Below, piece after piece: positions 41,006 through 46,143 of a DNA stretch of 46,143 nucleotides. The stretch covers positions 1 to 46,143 of the forward strand of contig PEBX01000020.1 of the NCBI GenBank assembly GCA_003050645.1, written 5' to 3'. The notes under the pieces are model-generated. The model made no database searches. It was not told where the DNA came from and was given only the letters and a program-made list of their open reading frames with translations. Positions within the stretch are counted from its first letter, which is position 1. Each line of letters opens with the position of its first letter. The position numbers and the translations under genes are program-made. The DNA comes from Candidatus Carbonibacillus altaicus. Lineage in GTDB: Bacteria; Bacillota; Bacilli; Thermicanales; DSM-22653.

Positions 41006-42358
41006 CTAGCCTAGTATAGTTTGCATTGTTTCATTTAAAATTTCCATACCTTCCTCAACCTGTTCATTGCTCATCACAAGCGGCGGTAAGAAACGAATGA
41101 CGTTACTGTATATGCCCGCACTTAACATAATCATCCCGCGCTCTATACCAGCCTGAATAATTTGCGGAACGATTTCTTTGTAAGGTTCCTTTGACGCACG
41201 ATCTTTCACTAGTTCCATTGCCACCATTGCCCCCAAGCCACGCACATCACCGATTACTTCATACCTGTTCATCATTTGATAAAGGTGTGTCTTAATCCGT
41301 TCACTGATCACCTTTGCCCGCTCAGGCAAGCGTTCTTTTTCAATTATGTCAATAGTCGCAAGCGCCGCTACACAACCAATGGGACTACCGCCATATGTCC
41401 CGCCGATCTCCCCCGGTCCTGGGGCTTCCATAATTTCTGCACGCCCGGTCACAGCGCTGATCGGTACACCGGCTGCTATGGATTTGGACATGGTCATCAA
41501 ATCGGGTACGACACCATAGTGTTCCATAGCGAACATCGTGCCGGTTCTTCCAAAACCCGTTTGAATTTCATCGGCAATTAAAAGAATACCGTGTTCATCA
41601 CAAATTTCCCTTAAACCCTGCACAAATCTTTTCGACGGAACGACAAACCCACCTTCCCCTTGGACCGGCTCAATAATGATGGCCGCCACATTTTCAGCCG
41701 GCACATCGGTGACAAATAGTCGTCTGACCGATCTCAGCAGCTCCTCATCATACGTCTCATCGCTCATACTTTCCGGTTTGCGATAATAATAAGGATAGGA
41801 AAGGCGATACGTCTCCGGGGCAAAGGGACCGAAACCATATTTATACGGTTTCACTTTACTGGTGAGCGACATAGCCAAAAGCGTTCTACCGTGAAACCCG
41901 CCTTCAAACGATACGATCGCACTACGTCCCGTATATTTCCGGGCAATTTTAATTGCGTTTTCAACCGCCTCTGCTCCACTGTTGAACAAAACCGTCTTTT
42001 TTGCATGATTCCCCGGTGTGATTGCATTTAATTTCTCTGCAAGCCGGATATACGATTCGTACATCATCACATGAAAACTGGTGTGTATAAAATGGTTTAC
42101 TTGCTCCTGAATAGCTTGCACGACCGCTTCCGGTCTATGCCCAACATTGAGCGAGCCGATCGCCCCCACAAAATCAAGGAACGTATTGCCGTCGACATCT
42201 GTGAGAAGCGCTCCTTCCCCGTAAGCCACAAATGTTTGAGCCGTGATAAAAGGCCCTCGCGGGATACTCGCTTCTTTCCGGGATAAAATTTCCTGCGCCT
42301 TCGGACCGGGGATCGGTGTTTTTATGTTAACAAACTTACGATGCCGCGTTCTATACAT
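41006..42358 (-). CDS. gabT: Class III aminotransferase, probable 4-aminobutyrate aminotransferase
   Basis: PLP enzyme, 450 aa. The fold is complete: FLDFVGAIGSLNVGHRPEAV, PLP phosphate site NSGAEAVENAIKIAR, FEGGFHGRTLLAMSLT, EPVQGEGGFVVP, catalytic-pocket Asp in ADEIQTGFGRTG, and the Schiff-base Lys in MTMSKSIAAGVP (about 290). The GGFHGRT and QGEGGF forms favour GABA/omega-amino-acid aminotransferases, giving succinate semialdehyde from GABA; ornithine-type substrates are the alternative. Start ATG with GAGG about 11 bases upstream. Upstream is an inverted repeat, TATATTA/TAATATA (42412-42429), in AT-rich DNA. Confidence 0.88.
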   Translation of the reverse strand: MYRTRHRKFVNIKTPIPGPKAQEILSRKEASIPRGPFITAQTFVAYGEGALLTDVDGNTFLDFVGAIGSLNVGHRPEAVVQAIQEQVNHFIHTSFHVMMYESYIRLAEKLNAITPGNHAKKTVLFNSGAEAVENAIKIARKYTGRSAIVSFEGGFHGRTLLAMSLTSKVKPYKYGFGPFAPETYRLSYPYYYRKPESMSDETYDEELLRSVRRLFVTDVPAENVAAIIIEPVQGEGGFVVPSKRFVQGLREICDEHGILLIADEIQTGFGRTGTMFAMEHYGVVPDLMTMSKSIAAGVPISAVTGRAEIMEAPGPGEIGGTYGGSPIGCVAALATIDIIEKERLPERAKVISERIKTHLYQMMNRYEVIGDVRGLGAMVAMELVKDRASKEPYKEIVPQIIQAGIERGMIMLSAGIYSNVIRFLPPLVMSNEQVEEGMEILNETMQTILG

Positions 42359-42563
42359 AACTTTTATACCTCATTAAATTATATTTAACGAATACTAAAT
42401 CGGGAGTAGCGTATATTATTTTTAATATAGATTATCCTTAAAAATTTAGGAGCTATTTCATGAACTCCTCTGCTATAATGGAACCTAACAAGACAACATA
42501 CATAAGAATAGAACTCGTAAATAGCTTAATACAATATTACTGTAATATTATTATTTTTTATCA

Positions 42564-42698
42564 ATGTTCTTAAAAAACACAAATCATGCACGAATAGCCG
42601 ATCTTTTAGAATCGCTGTTGAACCGGATCTTACAAGATAATGCAACCGAGCTGCTAGTAGCTGAACTCTATGAACATACGAAAGAGCGGTGTAACTAA
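42564..42698 (+). pseudogene. Fragment of an IS256-family transposase (N-terminal part)
   Basis: A 44-codon frame ends in TAA at 42696-42698. Its LLNRILQDNATELLVAEL followed by YEHTKERC matches the N-terminal region of IS256/Mutator transposases (form: N-x-L-(x)n-E-x-x-x-A-x-x-Y-E-R-T-x-E-R), which normally continues into an R-N-G-Y motif that is missing here. The catalytic DDE domain is absent, so this is a remnant. Too short to be a functional protein. Confidence 0.6.
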
Positions 42699-42947
42699 TG
42701 AACTGTTACCTATTCTAATTAACTAACAGTTTGTGTGGTACATTCAAACTATTTGTCTTTCCTTTTGGAAATGGGGGTTTTCAACTGAATTATTCGCTCA
42801 CTATCGGGCCTAGCAAGGACGACAGATCCAGTTGATATAAACAACCGTGAGGACTCAAATAAAGTATTAATAAATGAACTACATTTACATATCGAGCAGT
42901 ATGCGATAACACAAATGTAGAAACAACATGCTTCTTACTTCATCAAA

Positions 42948-42975
42948 TTGTAAATACTAGTTTGTAAATACTAGT
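42948..42975. repeat. Perfect 14-bp tandem duplication
   Basis: TTGTAAATACTAGT at 42948-42961 is repeated exactly at 42962-42975. Confidence 0.9.
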
Positions 42976-43361
42976 GGAACCAAAGCTCCTCGAACAATGC
43001 AATTTCAATAAGGATATTTTGATGACGCAACAAATATTATGATGCTTCCCGAAGAATACCTTTTAAAATCTTAGAACCATCAACGATATATTATGATTAA
43101 AATGAGGGTGTTTGTCATTATAGTTCGAGATTTGTATCCTTCTAAACCGAGTGTATTTCACTTGTCTTAGAAATCATCTTATCTCGCTGTATTTTCTATG
43201 GAAGATAAAAATTGGTCAGCAACAAACAGAGCATGTATATTACCGAACATCCGGATTTAAAAAGGATTAATCAAAAAACCAAAATCTAAACAAGGTTGTT
43301 CCCTTTTGATAGCCTCTTCGTCGGAGGAATTTTACATATAAGACGAAGTTGATTCCTATAG

Positions 43362-44489
43362 TTATGGTATAACAGCGACTTGTCGCACAACAGCTCCTTG
43401 ATTCAAACGATCGAAACCTTCATTTAATTCATCAAATGATATACGACTTGACAATAATTTGTTTATTGGAAGTTTACCTCGTTTATAAAGTTCTAAATAG
43501 CGAGGAATATCTCTAGATGGTACAGAGCTCCCCATATATGACCCCATCACTCTTCGTTCTTCAGCGGTCATCGTCACTAAAGGAAAAGCAAATTGATGTT
43601 CTGGATGAGGAAGACCTGAAGTAACAGTAGTTCCTCCACGACGAGTTATAGCATATGCTACTCTCATTGCTTGAACAGACCCTGCAGTTTCAAATGCAAA
43701 ATCAACCCCACCACCTGTAAGTTCACGAATTCTAGGTATAACATCAGAATCTCGCGAATCGAATACATAAGTTGCTCCAAAATCAGAGGCCATCGATAAC
43801 TTGTGTGGTTGAATATCAATCGCAATGATTAGTCTAGCTCCTGCTAACTGAGCTCCAAGTAGCGCACTGAAACCCACTCCACCTAGGCCAACAATAGCGA
43901 CTGAACTACCAACCGATATTTTGGCAGTGTTGACTACAGCCCCAACACCGGTAAGCACCGCACAACCAAACATTGCAACAATATCTAACGGAATATCAGG
44001 GTCTACTTTGACTAGTGAACGTCGATCGATAACAGCGTATTCAGCAAATCCAGAAACACCTAAATGATGATGTAATTGATCTCCTTCAAGATACAGCTTA
44101 ATTTCTCCACTTAATAATGTTCCTGCACTATTAGCAGAGTTACCAGGCTCACACATGGCAGGCCGACCTTCTTGACATGGTATACAATGACCGCAACTCG
44201 GTACAAAGGTGCTTACCACATGGTCTCCAGGATGAAGATCTGTTACTCCTTGGCCTAACTCAACCACTTCACCAGCTGCTTCATGTCCTAAAACCATTGG
44301 CATAACTCGTGGTCGACTCCCATTAATCACAGATAAATCTGAATGACAAAGCCCAGTTGCTCGAATACGTACTAACACTTCACCTGGTCCAGGAGGATCG
44401 AGATCAACTGTTGTAAGTTCAAGTGGATGACTTTTCACGTAAGGCTCGGGCAATCCCATTTCTCTCAATACATAAGCTCTAATTTTCAC
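43362..44489 (-). CDS. Zinc-dependent alcohol dehydrogenase (MDR family)
   Basis: Soluble NAD(P)-dependent alcohol dehydrogenase, 375 aa. Catalytic zinc ligands are C48 (TGLCHSDL), H69-E70 (LGHEAAG) and a later Cys near 176 (FGCAVLTG). The structural zinc site is C99-C102-C105-C113 (SCGHCIPCQEGRPAMC). The Rossmann motif is VGLGGVGFSALLGAQLAGA, with Asp (AIDIQ) favouring NAD. The length and FGC/TGVGA form resemble class III and related long-chain ADHs. Start GTG with GGAAGGAAG upstream. Codon use is much more AT-rich than in the genes left of 42 kb, suggesting acquisition by transfer. It follows the lactonase gene by 27 bp, so the two are probably one operon. Confidence 0.9.
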   Translation of the reverse strand: MKIRAYVLREMGLPEPYVKSHPLELTTVDLDPPGPGEVLVRIRATGLCHSDLSVINGSRPRVMPMVLGHEAAGEVVELGQGVTDLHPGDHVVSTFVPSCGHCIPCQEGRPAMCEPGNSANSAGTLLSGEIKLYLEGDQLHHHLGVSGFAEYAVIDRRSLVKVDPDIPLDIVAMFGCAVLTGVGAVVNTAKISVGSSVAIVGLGGVGFSALLGAQLAGARLIIAIDIQPHKLSMASDFGATYVFDSRDSDVIPRIRELTGGGVDFAFETAGSVQAMRVAYAITRRGGTTVTSGLPHPEHQFAFPLVTMTAEERRVMGSYMGSSVPSRDIPRYLELYKRGKLPINKLLSSRISFDELNEGFDRLNQGAVVRQVAVIP

Positions 44490-44516
44490 ATAAATCTTCC
44501 TTCCCGTAATAAAATG

Positions 44517-45323
44517 TCATTCGTAATAAAGAGGTGCCTTTAAAAATGAAGACCAAGCGTCTGGATCATGACCAGTAACTTCTTTAGCTTCTTCACGTTC
44601 TGCAATCCAATGAAGTTTACGAACACTTCTTACAGTATCAACCGCACTAGCCAAAAATCCAGGCAGAGATTTTTCATTCCAGTGTTCCAGTGTGTAAGCA
44701 GCATCAACAGTCAATAAAAATTTTTGTCCACTTGGCAAAGTGATCAAGAAGCTCTGATGTCCAGGAGAATGTCCAGGTGTAAAAAAAATACGAATCGTCC
44801 CGTCACCATATAGATCAAAATCATCAGTATGCTTCCCATCTAAAAACATCCAATGTAGGCCCGGTTTATCAAAGTCATTTCGAATATATCCTCCAGCGGC
44901 AAACCAGTCAGGGGTAAATGCATATTCATACTCGTTACGCTGAACAACATGAATAGCACTGGGAAATCTTCCAATTGCACCTGTATGATCTAGATGTAGA
45001 TGACTTTGCAAGACATATCGAACACTCTCTTTAGATATCCCAATCTGTTGTAATGCAGCTTCTACTCCTTCTTCAGGCTTCATAACGGGCCAATAGACAT
45101 TAGCAATTTCTCCCCAATGTTTAAATGGGTCATGCGCCACTTCTACTGCGTTACCACCATCAATAATTACGTTTCCTTTCGGATGGGTGATCAAAAACCA
45201 AGGTACAGGAATTTCGTAAGGAATAGGATCTGCATTCATATGAATATTGTTTTTTTTACATTTTAATATTCCACTTTGAAACATGTACAAACGAATAGGT
45301 GTATTAGTTTGTTCATTTACCAT
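44517..45323 (-). CDS. N-acyl homoserine lactonase / gamma-lactonase family MBL hydrolase
   Basis: Metallo-beta-lactamase-fold hydrolase of the AiiA/AttM group, 268 aa. The motif H108-x-H110-x-D112-H113 (QSHLHLDHTGAIG) is complete, followed by a later His in TPGHSPGHQSF, the bridging Asp in LLTVDAAY and a final His in VTGHDPDAW. The N-terminal RLYMFQSGILKC and PVPWFLITHPKGNVIIDGG are typical of the group. Substrates could be acyl-homoserine lactones (quorum quenching) or small lactones such as gamma-butyrolactone. The neighbouring alcohol dehydrogenase makes a catabolic role attractive, as in Agrobacterium blcABC. AAGGAGG precedes the ATG. AT-rich codon use, flanked by transposase remnants. 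Confidence 0.87.
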   Translation of the reverse strand: MVNEQTNTPIRLYMFQSGILKCKKNNIHMNADPIPYEIPVPWFLITHPKGNVIIDGGNAVEVAHDPFKHWGEIANVYWPVMKPEEGVEAALQQIGISKESVRYVLQSHLHLDHTGAIGRFPSAIHVVQRNEYEYAFTPDWFAAGGYIRNDFDKPGLHWMFLDGKHTDDFDLYGDGTIRIFFTPGHSPGHQSFLITLPSGQKFLLTVDAAYTLEHWNEKSLPGFLASAVDTVRSVRKLHWIAEREEAKEVTGHDPDAWSSFLKAPLYYE

Positions 45324-45703
45324 CTTTATATCCTCCTTGATTTAAGTCTAATAAATTAATATTAAATTTTACTAGTTAAATATTATATTCCATTTCTTGA
45401 ATACTCGAAGACTGTAAATTACTCTATTGACAGCAATAATTACAGTTAATGAGCCTTATTCATTTTTAATCATCCTTTCAGAATTAAATTTTTTCTTCAT
45501 TGGCTTAAATACCAAGGAAACATCTATTTTCTCTTCAAATTCTAGACAGCAAATTCCGTGCCATTTTTTATTCATTCATATATGAATTGTTTAGAAAACC
45601 TCATTCAGGAGCCATTAAGATGACGTATAATAATTTGTGTAAATAAAAAGGTAGGATATCCCTGGAATTAGTTATCATTCCACAGAAAAGAGTTCTCCCA
45701 CCT
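45324..45703. other. Gap upstream of the lactonase, with the left part of an IS256-type element
   Basis: A minus-strand TATAAT (45382-45387) may be the lactonase/ADH promoter -10; its -35 is poor. From about 45610, the sequence leading into the transposase fragment (TTTGTGTAAATAAAAAGG and on) looks like the left end of an IS256-family element, though the other inverted repeat is lost and I cannot fix the boundary. Confidence 0.4.
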
Positions 45704-45926
45704 ATGAATAAGGTACACCATCCTGAGATCCTGAATCAACTCAAAGATGCGCTACGGCAGTTTGTGAAATTCAGCTTAGAAAACATCATGAAAAAAGAAC
45801 TAAATGAGACACTGGCTTCCCTGACCGAGCACACAACCAAAAACGGCACTTATCCTTGTCATCTAGACTCGTACTTTGGACGCATTGCACTTAATGTACC
45901 GCGAGATCGAAAAGGTCTCTTGTATT
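45704..45926 (+). pseudogene. IS256-family transposase, N-terminal fragment truncated by an IS21-like element
   Basis: The ATG frame gives about 74 residues of IS256-type N-terminus: FVKFSLENIMKKELNETLA, then the K-N-G-T-Y motif (R-N-G-Y in relatives) and IALNVPRDRKG, the conserved V-P-R-D-R-x-G. Homology ends after DRKGL near 45918-45926, where TGTCAACTC (from 45927) begins sequence of another element; the frame continues to 45997 in unrelated sequence. The DDE catalytic domain is lost. A second, different IS256 fragment lies at 42.6 kb. Confidence 0.75.
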
Positions 45927-46143
45927 TGTCAACTCAAAAATCCGCCATTCGCTCATTTAATTTTCCCCCACCTTTGAGTGACCAGTGGCGGAAATGACCA
46001 TTCGGTTATTCAGTCGGCTTTTGTTTAGCAAGCCACTCCTTCGTTTCTTTCATGCGGTACGAATTCCCGTTCATGTTCACGAGGTACGACTGATGCGTCA
46101 ACCGATCGATCATTGCAGCAGTCATGACGGGATCCTGAAAGAT
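45927..46143 (-). mobile_element. IS21-family element, right end, running off the window
   Basis: The end begins with TGTCAACTC at 45927, interrupts the IS256 fragment, and carries repeated CCGCCATTCG/GGCGGAAATGACCATTCGG-type sequence (shorter pieces: CCGCCATTCG near 45943 and CCATTCGG at 45998) of the kind found in IS21 terminal regions. It contains the 3' end of istB. Confidence 0.6.
46006..46143 (-). CDS. istB: IstB-like ATP-binding helper protein, C-terminal part (partial)
   Basis: The last 45 codons of an IS21 helper ATPase, stop TAA at 46006-46008, 5' part beyond the window. The peptide FQDPVMTAAMIDRLTHQSYL followed by VNMNGNSYRMKETKEW matches the C-terminal signature of IstB (A-x-x-D-R-L-x-H-x-x-x-x-x-x-x-x-G-x-S-Y-R). 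IstB assists the IS21 transposase IstA in target selection. Whether the gene is intact cannot be seen. Confidence 0.8.
   Translation of the reverse strand: MFQDPVMTAAMIDRLTHQSYLVNMNGNSYRMKETKEWLAKQKPTE

Larger units (their letters stand above)
42359..43361. other. AT-rich gap with transposon debris
   Basis: About 1 kb without an intact gene. Contents: inverted repeat TATATTA/TAATATA at 42412-42429 near the gabT promoter region, an IS256-type transposase fragment (42564-42698), and a 14-bp tandem duplication (42948-42975). The rest shows only short frames I do not recognise. Base composition differs visibly from the region left of 42 kb. Confidence 0.7.

Noticed and set aside
1-46143. tRNA or rRNA genes
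   Set aside because: I looked for GGTTCGAATCC-type T-loops and conserved rRNA segments on both strands and found none. The valine T-box is a leader, not a tRNA gene.

Overview
The window looks like a chromosomal segment of an aerobic, endospore-forming, sulfur-metabolising Firmicute of the order Bacillales. I cannot name the genus. The evidence is spoIIB, spoIVFA and spoIVFB set around maf-radC-mreBCD-minCD, a T-box and a Mn2+ riboswitch of Bacillus type, strong AGGAGG ribosome binding sites with many GTG/TTG starts, and pyruvate carboxylase. Codon use is even and moderately GC-rich up to about 42.4 kb. From there to the end the DNA is visibly AT-rich and littered with insertion-sequence debris.

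Layout. 1-0.2 kb: the 3' end of an IS200/IS605-type element with a highly structured RNA. 0.36-4.5 kb (+): a metallo-beta-lactamase-fold hydrolase coupled to a fused NAD(P)HX epimerase/dehydratase, then an MFS exporter. 4.6-11.1 kb (-): valS-folC-murC, driven from a consensus promoter and a valine T-box leader. 11.3-12.2 kb (+): meso-diaminopimelate dehydrogenase. 12.4-15.05 kb (-): a sulfur-oxidation island of DsrE, TusA, sulfide:quinone oxidoreductase-like flavoprotein and a DUF1641 protein. 15.4-16.4 kb (-): a TerC-family Mn2+ exporter behind a yybP-ykoY riboswitch with its own promoter and terminator. 16.6-22.3 kb (-): pyruvate carboxylase and an enlarged F420-ligase-family protein. 22.3-35.8 kb (-): the shape, division and sporulation block pilT, spoIIB, maf, radC, mreB, mreC, mreD, mrdA, minC, minD, rodA, spoIVFA, spoIVFB. 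35.9-37.7 kb (-): a membrane diguanylate cyclase. 38.1 kb (+): a TDT/SLAC1-family anion transporter. 39.1-45.3 kb (-): aldehyde dehydrogenase, class III (GABA-type) aminotransferase, Zn alcohol dehydrogenase and a lactonase. 45.7 kb to the end: an IS256-family transposase fragment cut by an IS21-family element that runs off the window.

How the genes work together. The mre-mrdA-rodA set builds the elongation complex and minCD places the division septum; spoIIB and spoIVFA/FB serve engulfment and pro-sigmaK processing, and share the locus. DsrE, TusA and the SQR-like enzyme would oxidise sulfide and relay sulfane sulfur. The lactonase, alcohol dehydrogenase, aminotransferase and aldehyde dehydrogenase could together take a lactone or gamma-hydroxybutyrate/GABA to succinate; this is inference from families and neighbourhood.

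The most unusual feature is a recurring pattern of short tandem arrays (units of 8, 12, 14, 15, 16 and 18 bp). They lie between genes and also in frame inside valS, spoIIB and the F420-ligase-like gene, adding low-complexity inserts to otherwise conserved proteins. Also notable are a pseudoknotted RNA at the left end, a second orphan IS200/IS605-like hairpin at 37.9 kb, and a nuclease-like insert in the F420-ligase-family protein.
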